Assembly (NCBI GenBank): GCA_002381185.1 | Contig: DFOA01000063.1 | Span: 8,867 to 72,866, forward strand | Source of the DNA: Firmicutes bacterium UBA3553 | GTDB taxonomy: Bacteria > Bacillota > Clostridia > Tissierellales > Sedimentibacteraceae | Length of the DNA stretch: 64,000 nt | Direction: 5' to 3' | Shown here: in pieces, positions 52,220 through 61,194 of the stretch | Position numbering within the stretch: position 1 is the first letter of the stretch | Layout of the letters: each line of letters opens with the position of its first letter | The notes under the pieces: generated by a model | The model's input: only the letters and a program-made list of their open reading frames with translations | Databases searched by the model: none | What the model was told of the DNA's origin: nothing | Program-made: the position numbers and the translations under genes

Positions 52220-53416
52220 CTAGCTGTTCTGATTTTTTACGTTCTCTGAATGCTGTTCCTTTATTTTTTTAAGGAGGTCTGGATTCAGGATTAAATCCAA
52301 TGCCGTATGGGCAAGGACTTTAGCTCCTAATCCTATGGAGTTTAATCCTAATTCGCTTTTGGAAGCCTCCCGGAATTCAATGCTGTGACCGGCAATGTAT
52401 TTGTCGGAAATCTTTATAGAGGGCTGAATTGTTGGAACAACCTGGCTTACATTTCCTACATCCGAGGAACCAAGACCCTTATGTGCAGGTTCGGAAGGGA
52501 TGAATTCTCCATAACTGCTTAAATGTTTTTCATAGATTTCATCAAATAAAGGCGTCGGAACAATGTTGTCAACACTGTTCTGGAACAGCCCGAATTTGCA
52601 AGTTGCTCCGGTTTGAAGAGCAGCACCTTTTACTATGTTCTCAAATTTATTGTACAAATCGTTAAGTATCGGCCTTGATTTGGCACGAAGGTAAAACCTG
52701 GCACTGGCGTAATCCGGAACAACGTTGGCCGCAGCACCGCCGTTTGTAATAACACCGTGGATTCTTACATCATCTGTCAGGTGCTGTCTCAACGCATTAC
52801 TTGCATTGTAAACCTGTATGACAGCATCCAATGCATTGATACCTTTTTCAGGTGCGCCTGCCGCATGGGCTGATTTTCCGAAAAATTCCACATCCACAGG
52901 ATCATTGGCTAAAGAAGCCTTGGTCAGACTGTGATCATATCCTGGATGTAGCCCTAAAGCAAAATCCACATCATCAAAATAACCGTTTTTCACAAAGCTG
53001 CCTTTGGCGCTTCCGTTTTCTCCGCCTTCTTCTCCCGGTGTTCCGTAAACTCTGATTTCACCGCCTGCATCGTCAATTATTTCCTTTAATGCCGCAGCAG
53101 CCAGAGAAGCAGTCGCTCCGTATAGGTTGTGACCACATGCATGTCCGATTCCGGGAAGAGCGTCATATTCTGCAAGAAATACTATTATGGGGCCGGGCTT
53201 AGAGCTTTTATATCTTGCATCAAAGCCTGTGGGATGACCTGCCACATCTGATTTTACTTGAAATCCTTCCTTCTCAAGCTGTTCGCCTAAGGTTTTGCTG
53301 GCGAAAAACTCATGGTTGCTTACCTCGGGTGTTTTGTGAATATCCAAAGCGATAGTTTGATATTCTGATAGTTTTTTTGAAACTGCTTCATCAATTAATT
53401 CTCTGATAACTGACAT
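52220..53416 (-). CDS. M20D family amidohydrolase
   Basis: A 398-residue zinc-dependent amidohydrolase of the M20D/HipO-YxeP type: AEYDALPGIGHACGHN (metal ligands), EEGGENGSAKG (catalytic Glu), a dimerisation lid and HKGLGSSDVG with later HSIEFRE. It probably deacylates N-acyl amino acids or thioether compounds. Leading the SAM-I controlled operon with MetNIQ, it may release methionine from an N-acyl precursor. Start at 53416 fixed by AAGGAGGA at 53423-53430; an extension to 53533 has none. Confidence 0.9.
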   Translation of the reverse strand: MSVIRELIDEAVSKKLSEYQTIALDIHKTPEVSNHEFFASKTLGEQLEKEGFQVKSDVAGHPTGFDARYKSSKPGPIIVFLAEYDALPGIGHACGHNLYGATASLAAAALKEIIDDAGGEIRVYGTPGEEGGENGSAKGSFVKNGYFDDVDFALGLHPGYDHSLTKASLANDPVDVEFFGKSAHAAGAPEKGINALDAVIQVYNASNALRQHLTDDVRIHGVITNGGAAANVVPDYASARFYLRAKSRPILNDLYNKFENIVKGAALQTGATCKFGLFQNSVDNIVPTPLFDEIYEKHLSSYGEFIPSEPAHKGLGSSDVGNVSQVVPTIQPSIKISDKYIAGHSIEFREASKSELGLNSIGLGAKVLAHTALDLILNPDLLKKIKEQHSENVKNQNS

Positions 53417-53540
53417 TATAATTCCTCCTTTAATATAATTCGCAGGCTGCATCACCAATCTATTTGTTCGCTGCCGCTCACATAAATTTGGATTACGCTG
53501 CATAAGACCTACGCTATTTTTCAGAAAAAACACTCTGAAA

Positions 53541-53576
53541 AATAAAAACCTACTTTCCGATATAAGAAAGTAGGTT
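53541..53576 (-). terminator. SAM-I riboswitch terminator
   Basis: On the minus strand AACCTACTTTC (53576-53566) pairs with GAAAGTAGGTT (53557-53547), followed by T-rich sequence; the off-state terminator of the S-box. Confidence 0.85.
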
Positions 53577-53594
53577 AAGTGACTAATATACTCT

Positions 53595-53693
53595 CTTATC
53601 TCTCAAACACTTGGTTTGCAGGATTTAGCACCTTGGATATATCCAGGTTGCCGGGCTTCATAGGACCAGTTCCTCCGCCACTCTTGATAAGAA
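53595..53693 (-). promoter_or_regulatory. SAM-I (S-box) riboswitch
   Basis: Minus strand from 53693: CTTATCAAGAGTGGCGGAGG, ACTGGTCCTATGAAGCCCGG, CAACC, AAGGTGCTAAATCCTGCA and GAGAGATAAG, the full set of S-box landmarks closing with the P1 stem. It should terminate transcription of the M20-metNIQ operon when SAM is plentiful. The region 53694-53835 shows nothing else. Confidence 0.96.
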
Positions 53694-53835
53694 TTAATTT
53701 TTAATTTGTATTAAACATATATGTTTTATATATGTTTGATGATTTTTTCTAAGTATAACTTCTGTATAATATATTGTCAAGAGTTTTTTAAAAGAAAATT
53801 TAGAAAATTTTTAACAAGATTTTTTATATGAATTG

Positions 53836-54759
53836 CTATAAGCTTACAGTAGGCTCCAAGACTGTAAGAGCATTATCAATGGTATTCAAATTTGCAATAG
53901 CACCTATAGGAATTGCCATTTTGTAATATCCATGGCCGGATGCTAAATTTGTCATAAGCGGTTTACCTAACGGAACTAATACTTCATTTATCAAGTCTGC
54001 ATAGGTTTTGCCGTATGCATCAGTGCAATTTGAACATTCACCCACGATTATACCAGCACAGTCGCGAAATTTACCTGCACGAATCAAGTGTGTAACGAGC
54101 CTGTAAACCCTGCTTATTGCTTCATGGGTTTCCTCTATAAAAACAATTTTACCTCTTGTATCAACTTCAAATGGAGTCCCCAAAGTATCAACAAATGATG
54201 TGAGGTTTCCGCCGACTATGGCACCGGTTACATTTCCAGGAACCCTGCTCACCAGTGGAATTCCAGGAGGATTTTCCAATGGGCGCGGTGAAGTCAATGT
54301 TGATGTGGCCGTAAAAAACTGATCAAAATTGTATGCAGGTGTGGTTTCTCTGAAATCTATCAGAAGAAGGCTGTGAAAAGTTATTAAGTTTGACAATATG
54401 TACAATACATTCAATAGCACTGTAATATCACTATATCCGGTAATAATTTTGGGATTTTGACTTATGAAATTATAATCAAGGTATGGGAGAATGTCTGCTA
54501 CGCCCGTGCCGCCTCTTGCAGGAATTATGGCTCTCACGTCAGGATTTTCAAACATACTCATTAAATCTGAAGCCCGCTGCTGTGGGGTGGCGGCAACATA
54601 GCCTGCCCATGAATAAACATAATTTCCCACTACTACATTAAATCCCAAATTTTCGAGAAACTGTATCCTTGCATTGATTGTAGCTTCATCTCTCGGACTT
54701 CCGAGGGTAACTACGCCCACGGTATCTCCCGCACGTAAAATAGGTGGTCTTATTGCCAT
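53836..54759 (-). CDS. S66 family LD-carboxypeptidase (MccF-like)
   Basis: A 307-residue cytosolic serine peptidase: the nucleophile Ser110 in ITGYSDITVLL, a catalytic Glu in IVFIEET and His in NLASGHGYYK follow the S66 pattern (Ser-Glu-His). Members cut LD bonds of muropeptides in wall recycling, or detach microcin C-like toxic aminoacyl nucleotides. The two roles cannot be separated here. Monocistronic on the minus strand. Confidence 0.9.
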   Translation of the reverse strand: MAIRPPILRAGDTVGVVTLGSPRDEATINARIQFLENLGFNVVVGNYVYSWAGYVAATPQQRASDLMSMFENPDVRAIIPARGGTGVADILPYLDYNFISQNPKIITGYSDITVLLNVLYILSNLITFHSLLLIDFRETTPAYNFDQFFTATSTLTSPRPLENPPGIPLVSRVPGNVTGAIVGGNLTSFVDTLGTPFEVDTRGKIVFIEETHEAISRVYRLVTHLIRAGKFRDCAGIIVGECSNCTDAYGKTYADLINEVLVPLGKPLMTNLASGHGYYKMAIPIGAIANLNTIDNALTVLEPTVSL

Positions 54760-54860
54760 TTGTACCGCCTCCAGAGAATAAAAATAATTTAAACTATTAC
54801 ATACCAGTATATGATGTCTCTGCTAATTGGTTAACCTCTGCATTCACATATTGATTTGCA

Positions 54861-55781
54861 CTATACGCCTTCTCCGTTAAATTCAGGAATAAAACTCTCA
54901 GACTGTGTTTCACCTTCTTGAATAAATCCGTTTTCCACTCCTAATCCGACAGCATAATCAATTAGCTCGTCATATTCGTCATCCGTTATTTTTCTGTTAA
55001 TTTCAGGGTACATGGCAATATGGGGAAGTGGAGTATACTGATTCATAATACTTATATAAATGTTATTTTCGAATGTGTCATAGAGATATTTAATTATATT
55101 TTTAGAATCTTTCAAACATCCCGGCAGCATCATGTGACGCACTATTACTCCTTTTGTCATTATGCCATCTGAGTCGAATTCAGGACCGGAAACCTGATTC
55201 ACCATTTCTTTTATTGCAGCTGATGCATACAAAAAATAATCTTTACAATTTGAATACTTCTGTGCAATATTTCCATCCATGTATTTCAAATCGGGAAGAT
55301 AAATATCAACAATTCCTTCAAGTGTTTTTATTGCGTCTGTTTTTTCATATCCCCCTGTGTTATATACAATGGGAATGCAGAATCCATTACGTTTGCTCAA
55401 ATTAACTGCGTCAATTATTTGAGGAATGTAATGGCCCGGTGTCACAAGATTTATATTGTGTGCACCCTTATCCTGAAGCTCCATAAATATTTCTGCAAGT
55501 CTTTCCGTTGTAATGATTTTCCCTGCCTTGCCTTTTGCAATATTATGATTTTGACAATAAACACATCCCACAGAGCAGCCGCTGAAGAAGACTGTTCCAG
55601 AACCTCTTTCGCCGGAAATGCATGGTTCTTCCCACATGTGCAGAGCAGCTCTTGCAACAACCAGCTTATCGTCCTGACCGCAATAGCCCTTTTTGCCCAT
55701 GGTTCTGTCAACATTGCAATTTCTCGGGCATAATGTGCAATTATTTAATAGTTTTTTATAATCTGAAAATTGATCGTTCAT
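54861..55781 (-). CDS. radical SAM protein of PflX (COG1313) type
   Basis: A 306-residue protein: an N-terminal cysteine cluster (C15-x2-C18-x3-C22, then Cys34 in GYCGQD) precedes the radical SAM motif C69-x3-C73-x2-C76 in FFSGCSVGCVYCQNHNI. The conserved block RHMMLPG and the end with MNQYTPLP are typical. The family resembles pyruvate formate-lyase activases but has no proven partner. Start taken at 55781 since GAGGG falls between it and an upstream ATG at 55793. Confidence 0.88.
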   Translation of the reverse strand: MNDQFSDYKKLLNNCTLCPRNCNVDRTMGKKGYCGQDDKLVVARAALHMWEEPCISGERGSGTVFFSGCSVGCVYCQNHNIAKGKAGKIITTERLAEIFMELQDKGAHNINLVTPGHYIPQIIDAVNLSKRNGFCIPIVYNTGGYEKTDAIKTLEGIVDIYLPDLKYMDGNIAQKYSNCKDYFLYASAAIKEMVNQVSGPEFDSDGIMTKGVIVRHMMLPGCLKDSKNIIKYLYDTFENNIYISIMNQYTPLPHIAMYPEINRKITDDEYDELIDYAVGLGVENGFIQEGETQSESFIPEFNGEGV

Positions 55782-55891
55782 AAATACCCTCATAAAAATA
55801 ATAAATAATTATAGCACTTTTATATAAAAGTTATCAATGTTATTTTAGCATGGTATCATAATTCAAAATTGATTTCCAAAGGCAAAATAAA

Positions 55892-55940
55892 AAAAATAAA
55901 ATACAGGGGACCGTTTCTTCTTCCCCTGTATTTTATTTTT
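55892..55940. terminator. strong intrinsic terminator
   Basis: A 19-bp arm ending ATACAGGGGA (55892-55910) pairs with TCCCCTGTAT onward (55922-55940), with A- and T-rich flanks. It ends the GntR-ABC operon on the minus strand. Confidence 0.88.
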
Positions 55941-55944
55941 TTAT

Positions 55945-56673
55945 TTATTTTATTTTTATAGAAATTTTCTTTGTTAAAGACCTTATGATGAACAAGGTTA
56001 CCAAGACTACACCAAGTGTGCCCAGTGCTGACATCAGAAATGATGAACCTGTGGGTACTGCAGCCTCCAAATTATTATCAAACAGGTCTATTTTTACACT
56101 ATATAGCGTTATAATGCTGCTTCCCCAGATTAATGCATATACTGCATTTAAACCGACAGACAACGCTATGAATATAAACCCGATTATCCAGTTGAATTTG
56201 TAGTACCCTACGTTTATTAACCAGCCGGCCAGGTAGCTTACAAATATGTTAAGGCTGTATAATAAAAATGATGGAAAATAATTGTTTAATAATGAAACAT
56301 CAACCCTTAGATTAAATAATAAGGATAACATATATTCAATTCCTGCAAACATACTGAAGATTAGCGGAAGCGTAACTGATATTAACATTGCTGAAGCAAC
56401 AGTTCCATAAAACCAATGTGTCCTGGTAACCCCTAATTTTAGGAATTGAGGAAGGAATGTTGCTCCGGCGATTATGCCGATTACAAACATATAAATTATG
56501 GAAGAACCTGCCGAAAAGGCCAATAAATTTTCGACAAAACTGAAATTATATAGACTGCTTGCAATATTCAGCCCGATATATACAGCCATGAGAATGCCTA
56601 TGAACCAGACACTCCACTTCATCTGCTCAATATACATATCCAAAGTGACCTTCTTAATTGAATTCCTTTTCAT
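55945..56673 (-). CDS. ABC transporter permease (YtrC/D-like)
   Basis: A 242-residue membrane protein with six predicted helices, no extracellular domain and no catalytic motif. It is the permease partner of the ATPase encoded 1 bp upstream. It resembles the short permeases of YtrA-controlled operons, which respond to cell-wall antibiotics; the substrate is unknown. Confidence 0.8.
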   Translation of the reverse strand: MKRNSIKKVTLDMYIEQMKWSVWFIGILMAVYIGLNIASSLYNFSFVENLLAFSAGSSIIYMFVIGIIAGATFLPQFLKLGVTRTHWFYGTVASAMLISVTLPLIFSMFAGIEYMLSLLFNLRVDVSLLNNYFPSFLLYSLNIFVSYLAGWLINVGYYKFNWIIGFIFIALSVGLNAVYALIWGSSIITLYSVKIDLFDNNLEAAVPTGSSFLMSALGTLGVVLVTLFIIRSLTKKISIKIK

Positions 56674-56674
56674 G

Positions 56675-57547
56675 CTATTCCTCCCCTTCGGTTAAATGAA
56701 TAAATAAATCCTGAAGTGAAATAGGACCTATTTCTAAACCCATTTCGTGAGCTTTATTATCCAGTTCATCAGTTCTTTCTTCATAAATCATTACTGATTT
56801 TGTGCCTCCAAGCTGCTGAGAATTAAGTATTTTTCTGCCTTGAGTAAATTCATCCACATCGCCGGAATAACCTGTAACTGAAATTCCTTTTGATGTTAAT
56901 GATTCATAATCTTCCTGCAACAGCAGTCTGCCTTTATGGAGTATTAAAACTTCATCAAATAAATAATCCATTTCAGATACCAGGTGAGTAGATAAAATAA
57001 ATATGCGCGGATATTTCTCCTGATCCTTTAATAGTTCATCGTAAAACTTTACTCTGGTAGGCGCATCCATTCCAAGATAAGATTCATCAAAAATTGTTAT
57101 TGGTGAGCGGCTTGCCAATCCAATGGTAACCTCCAGAGCTGACTGCATTCCTTTAGAAAGCTTGTTGACGGATTTATTTAATGGAAGACTAAAGAGATTA
57201 ATCAAATATTCTGCATATTCCGCATCATAATTTGGTCTGTATTTACTGACTGTTTTAAGCATGTTTTTAACTTTCGCTGTCTCATCCTGGTAGTCTGTTT
57301 CGAAATGGAAAGATACATTCTGCATAATGTGAGGATTTTCAAAAGGGCATTCTCCTGCAATTTTTACTGTTCCTTCGGACGTATTTCTGTATGAAGCAAG
57401 CACTGACAAAAGGGAAGTCTTGCCTGCGCCGTTTCTTCCAAGCAAACCATATATTTTTTCATTTTCCAGTTTAAAGGACACGTTTTTTAATGCTTCAAAA
57501 TCTTTGTATTTTAATGATAAGTTGTCTGCTTCAATATTAAAAACCAT
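56675..57547 (-). CDS. ABC transporter ATP-binding protein (YtrB-like)
   Basis: A 290-residue ATPase: Walker A LGRNGAGKTSLL, a degenerate signature KLSKGMQSALEVTIGLA in place of LSGGQ, Walker B ITIFDESYLGMD. The KLSKGM form is usual for the YtrB branch. The last 70 residues form a C-terminal extension. It overlaps the GntR stop by 1 bp and the permease starts 1 bp after it. Confidence 0.92.
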   Translation of the reverse strand: MVFNIEADNLSLKYKDFEALKNVSFKLENEKIYGLLGRNGAGKTSLLSVLASYRNTSEGTVKIAGECPFENPHIMQNVSFHFETDYQDETAKVKNMLKTVSKYRPNYDAEYAEYLINLFSLPLNKSVNKLSKGMQSALEVTIGLASRSPITIFDESYLGMDAPTRVKFYDELLKDQEKYPRIFILSTHLVSEMDYLFDEVLILHKGRLLLQEDYESLTSKGISVTGYSGDVDEFTQGRKILNSQQLGGTKSVMIYEERTDELDNKAHEMGLEIGPISLQDLFIHLTEGEE

Positions 57548-57921
57548 TAATTTTCACTCCCTTTTATTTTTTGTATTAAACTTAATAAGTCATCTAACGA
57601 AATTCCGATTTTTGATGCTTCCAAAATCATGGGCGCAACATATTCATCCATAAATGCTTCTTTTCTTTTTTCCATGAGCTTCTTTTTCGCCCCTTCAGCA
57701 ACAAACATTCCTATTCCACGTTTCTTGAATAATATACCTTCGTCTACTAACTGATTAACCCCTTTTGTAACAGTTGCATGATTAATTTTATAAAAGCTGA
57801 CCAGTTGATTGGTTGATGGAGCTTGTTCTCCTTCTTTAAGCTGATTGTTTACTATTTGATCTTCTATTAATTCTCGAATCTGAATGAAAATCGGTTTGTT
57901 ATTATCAAGGCCGGTGTTCAA
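57547..57921 (-). CDS. GntR family regulator, YtrA subfamily
   Basis: A 124-residue protein with the GntR winged helix (FIQIRELIEDQIVNNQLKEG, then QLVSFYKINHATVTKGVNQL) and a short helical C-terminus, the size of YtrA-type repressors. It is the first gene of a three-gene ABC operon and should repress it through the palindrome at 57961-57976. Confidence 0.92.
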   Translation of the reverse strand: MNTGLDNNKPIFIQIRELIEDQIVNNQLKEGEQAPSTNQLVSFYKINHATVTKGVNQLVDEGILFKKRGIGMFVAEGAKKKLMEKRKEAFMDEYVAPMILEASKIGISLDDLLSLIQKIKGSEN

Positions 57922-57960
57922 AAATATTCACTCCTCTCCGAATAGTTTGGGTTTTATGGT

Positions 57961-58007
57961 TATACACTTGTGTATATAACTATATCACTTGCGACTATAT
58001 ATGTCAA
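57961..58007 (-). promoter_or_regulatory. promoter and palindromic operator of the GntR-ABC operon
   Basis: Minus strand: TTGACA (58007-58002), 17-bp spacer, TATAGT (57984-57979), then the perfect palindrome TATACACTTGTGTATA (57961-57976) just downstream of the -10 box. The placement is that of a repressor roadblock site. Confidence 0.8.
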
Positions 58008-58158
58008 GATATTATGTTTGATAAAATTCGACATATTTTTTTAAGAAATTACTTAATAATGCACATTTATAATTAATTCTTACTAACATTTCCTGTTTTA
58101 TATTCGATTATCTAGGTATATATGTATCAAGCAGGTGATAACCAAGGAGGTGGATAAT

Positions 58159-59094
58159 GTGTATAATTTTAAGAAATGTTATGTTGTGCCTTTGATGTCA
58201 TGTGCTAATTCCGAAAGATCTTGTGTAGTAAAGGAGGGCACGGAGGATTTAGCTGACGAAATTAAAAATGAAATCAATATTGAAAATAATATTAATATAA
58301 ATGATGAATTATTTATTAATGCATCTCATGAACTAAAAACCCCGCTAAACATAATATACAGTGCAGCCCAATTAATTGAACTTTATCTGAAAACGGGTGA
58401 AGAAAACAAATCTCTTGATAAAATATCTTCAGGCATTAATTCAATTAAGCAAAACAGCTTCAGATTGATGAAAGTAATTAATAACATATTGGATTTGTCT
58501 AAAATAGAAGCAGGTTTATTAAATTTAAACTACAGCTATATAAATATAGTTGAAGTAGTAGAAGATGTTGTTAAAAGAGTATCTGAAACAATTAAGTACA
58601 AGCAGCTTAATTTTATTTTTGATACTAATGCAGAAGAAAAATATATGATGGCTGATATTGAAAATATAGAACGAGTGCTGTTGAACATTTTATCAAATGC
58701 GGTTAAGTTTACAGATGATGGAGGGAAAATATTTGTAAATGTAATTATAAAAGACTACTCTGTTGAAATATCTGTAACAGATACAGGCATTGGTATTGAA
58801 AACAGATATTTAGACAATATATTTAACAGATTTGGACAGGTGGACAAGTCCCTTTCAAGAGGCGTTGAAGGAAGCGGCATAGGGCTTAAATTATCTAAGG
58901 CAATAATAGAAGCTCACGGAGGTAGCATAAATGTTTCCAGCAAGATAAATAAAGGCAGTACTTTTATTATTAAGCTTCCATGCAAAAAAAACGACACATT
59001 GTACACCTTGTACAGCAACAGAGTATTAAATTATGACAGTTTAAATGAAATGATCAAAATTGAATTTTCTGATATAGACTATATGGGAGTATAG
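58159..59094 (+). CDS. orphan soluble sensor histidine kinase
   Basis: A 311-residue kinase with no membrane segment. A short N-terminus with three cysteines (KKCYVVPLMSCANSERSC) is followed by HisKA with His57 in NASHELKTPLN and a HATPase domain (N box NILSNAVKFTDDG, DTGIGI, GSGIGLKLSKAIIEAHGG). No response regulator lies nearby. Cytosolic orphan kinases of this size in Clostridia may phosphorylate Spo0A, but that is conjecture. GTG start fixed by GGAGGTG at 58147-58153. Confidence 0.9.
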   Translation: MYNFKKCYVVPLMSCANSERSCVVKEGTEDLADEIKNEINIENNININDELFINASHELKTPLNIIYSAAQLIELYLKTGEENKSLDKISSGINSIKQNSFRLMKVINNILDLSKIEAGLLNLNYSYINIVEVVEDVVKRVSETIKYKQLNFIFDTNAEEKYMMADIENIERVLLNILSNAVKFTDDGGKIFVNVIIKDYSVEISVTDTGIGIENRYLDNIFNRFGQVDKSLSRGVEGSGIGLKLSKAIIEAHGGSINVSSKINKGSTFIIKLPCKKNDTLYTLYSNRVLNYDSLNEMIKIEFSDIDYMGV

Positions 59095-59162
59095 ATTAAT
59101 ATATTGAATTAAGCCGTATGATGGTATATTATTAATCAATAATATTAATCTGGGAGATATCT

Positions 59163-59633
59163 ATGAAAAATATATTCTTTTATGATACAAGCATAGGAAG
59201 AATTGTCATAATGGACAATGGCATAGAAATAACCGACATGGGGCTGGAAGACCGAGTTGATTACAAAGATATGAATGTTTGTGAAACAGAGCTTATAAAA
59301 GAGGCAGCTGCACAGCTGACAGAATATTTAGACGGCAGAAGAAAGAAGTTTGATTTGCCACTTAATCCACAAGGTACGGAATTTCAAAAGAAGGTATGGA
59401 AAGCACTCTGCGATATCCCATATGGTCAGACACGAAGCTACAAGCAGGTTGCCGAGGCTGTAGGAAATCCAAAGGGTCCAAGAGCAGTAGGTATGGCTAA
59501 CAACAGAAATCCCATAATTATTTTCATACCATGCCACAGAGTTATAGGTGCAAACGGCAGTCTGGTAGGATATGGCGGAGGACTTCATGTTAAGGAAAAG
59601 CTGCTTGCAATAGAAAAGGGAATAGCCCTATAA
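59163..59633 (+). CDS. ogt: methylated-DNA--protein-cysteine methyltransferase
   Basis: A 156-residue O6-alkylguanine-DNA alkyltransferase with N-terminal ribonuclease-like domain and C-terminal active domain. The acceptor is Cys124 in IPCHRVIG; YGQTRSYKQVAEAVGNPKGPRAVG supplies the DNA-binding helix and Asn hinge. It removes alkyl groups irreversibly. It heads a unit with the phospholipase C-like gene (15 bp downstream). A second, shorter MGMT-type protein is at 3559. Confidence 0.95.
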   Translation: MKNIFFYDTSIGRIVIMDNGIEITDMGLEDRVDYKDMNVCETELIKEAAAQLTEYLDGRRKKFDLPLNPQGTEFQKKVWKALCDIPYGQTRSYKQVAEAVGNPKGPRAVGMANNRNPIIIFIPCHRVIGANGSLVGYGGGLHVKEKLLAIEKGIAL

Positions 59634-59648
59634 ATTTTCGGAGGTATC

Positions 59649-60437
59649 ATGCCAACTACTTATGCTCATTACACATTTGGTCAGGAAGTTTTGAAATTAT
59701 TAAAAGATGACATAAAAAACTTAATTAATAAAAACAAGGATTTATTTAACATCGGTCTTCACGGTCCTGATATTTTATTTTATTACCATCCTTTAAAATC
59801 AAACAATATCAGTAAAACAGGGCATAGGCTTCACAGTCTCAACGCTGATGCATTTTTTGAAAATGCCAGGAAGGTAATTAATATTTGCTCCGATTATGAT
59901 GCCGCATGCGCTTATGTTTTAGGGTTTGTATGCCACTTTATGTTAGACAGCCAATGTCATCCTTACATAAGGCAAAAAGAAAATAATACGCTCACCCACG
60001 GTGCCATAGAAGCTGAATTTGACAGGCTGTTGATGTTAAAAAACAAAATGGATCCAATCTCATTTAAACCAACGGCCCATATTGTTCATAATTCAGATAA
60101 TGCTGAAATTATTTCATGGTTTTTTGACAATATTTCAAGAGAAGAAATATCAGATGCATTAAAGTCTATGAAGTTTCATTTGAATTTTCTTGTTGCCCCC
60201 GGACGGATAAAGAGGTCGTTGATTTTCGCAGGTCTTAAATTATCGGGTAATTACAATGGCATGTCAGGGCTTGTGATGAGCTATGAACCGATTGAAGAAT
60301 GCCAGGAAATAAATGAAAAGCTGTATGAATTATATACGCAGGCTGTTGAAACAGCCGCTGACTTAATTGAAGAATATTATAAAAATATAAAGAGCAATGA
60401 AAAGATTAATAAACGATTCAGCAGAAATTTTGAATAA
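59649..60437 (+). CDS. zinc-dependent phospholipase C family protein
   Basis: A 262-residue protein of the zinc-dependent phospholipase C/S1-P1 fold: MPTTYAHYTFG at the start and GLHGPDILFY, then HFMLDSQCHPYI carry the conserved metal-binding His and Asp residues (His7, His and Asp of GLHGPD, His in CHFML and CHPYI), followed by HGAIEAEFDRLL. Unlike secreted alpha toxins it lacks a signal peptide and the PLAT domain, so it is a cytosolic family member of unknown substrate. Confidence 0.85.
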   Translation: MPTTYAHYTFGQEVLKLLKDDIKNLINKNKDLFNIGLHGPDILFYYHPLKSNNISKTGHRLHSLNADAFFENARKVINICSDYDAACAYVLGFVCHFMLDSQCHPYIRQKENNTLTHGAIEAEFDRLLMLKNKMDPISFKPTAHIVHNSDNAEIISWFFDNISREEISDALKSMKFHLNFLVAPGRIKRSLIFAGLKLSGNYNGMSGLVMSYEPIEECQEINEKLYELYTQAVETAADLIEEYYKNIKSNEKINKRFSRNFE

Positions 60438-60533
60438 TATCAAGGATTTTGTTGAAATTTGATTTATTTTGCTTTCGAACCTTATAATTAGATATACATA
60501 ATATAATGTATACTAGTCAGGGGATGTGAACAT

Positions 60534-61079
60534 ATGGTAAATAATTTTGCTAACAGCCAAACATATATAAATTTACAGAATGCATTTAACCTGGAGTCGG
60601 TTGAAAGCACAAAATATAGAATCAGCGCAGAAAAAGCAAGGAGAGATGGATATCAGCAAATCGGCAATATTTTTGATCTAACTGCCAGAAATGAGCAGCA
60701 GCATGCAGAAATATGGATGCGATTCATTCTTCAGGGAACCATGCCTACGACGCTGGAAAATCTCCAGGATGCTGCCAACGTTGAAAAATATGAAGGAACA
60801 GATTTGTTTATGCAGTATGCAGAAACAGCGCGTTCGGAAGGATATACAGACATAGCCAACATGTTTGAAGGAATAGCGGTTATAGAAAGACACCAGCAGT
60901 TTAGATTCAATCAATTAGCACAAAATATTCAGAATAACCAGGTGTTCTGTAAGCCAAACAGCACTGTATGGGTATGCTTGATATGCGGTAATTTAGTCTG
61001 GGATGAATGCGCTCCGGAAATATGCCCGATTTGTCATTATCCTCAAGGCTATTACCAGCTTAACTGCGAATACTATTAA
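60534..61079 (+). CDS. rbr: rubrerythrin
   Basis: A 181-residue rubrerythrin: an N-terminal ferritin-like diiron domain (EVESTKYRISAEKA-type helix ESVESTKYRISAEKARRDGY, EQQHAEIW, FEGIAVIERHQQ) and a C-terminal rubredoxin centre with Cys148, Cys151, Cys164 and Cys167. It reduces hydrogen peroxide in anaerobes with electrons from rubredoxin. The gene is flanked by its own terminator. It joins catalase and the seleno-peroxiredoxin as oxidative defence. Confidence 0.95.
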   Translation: MVNNFANSQTYINLQNAFNLESVESTKYRISAEKARRDGYQQIGNIFDLTARNEQQHAEIWMRFILQGTMPTTLENLQDAANVEKYEGTDLFMQYAETARSEGYTDIANMFEGIAVIERHQQFRFNQLAQNIQNNQVFCKPNSTVWVCLICGNLVWDECAPEICPICHYPQGYYQLNCEYY

Positions 61080-61090
61080 ACAATAGACAG

Positions 61091-61116
61091 CTGTCTCATG
61101 GGAGGCAGTTTTTTTT
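61091..61116 (+). terminator. terminator after rbr
   Basis: CTGTCTC (61091-61097) pairs with GAGGCAG (61102-61108), then eight T. Confidence 0.85.
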
Positions 61117-61194
61117 AATTGGAAATTCCGCTGTATATAATATATAATGTTAGTAAACTAAACAATAAAATTAAAAAATATAGGGGAGAGAGCT

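Noticed and set aside
53417..53533. Upstream extension of the M20 enzyme
   Set aside because: The added residues overlap the riboswitch leader region and AAGGAGGA sets the start at 53416.
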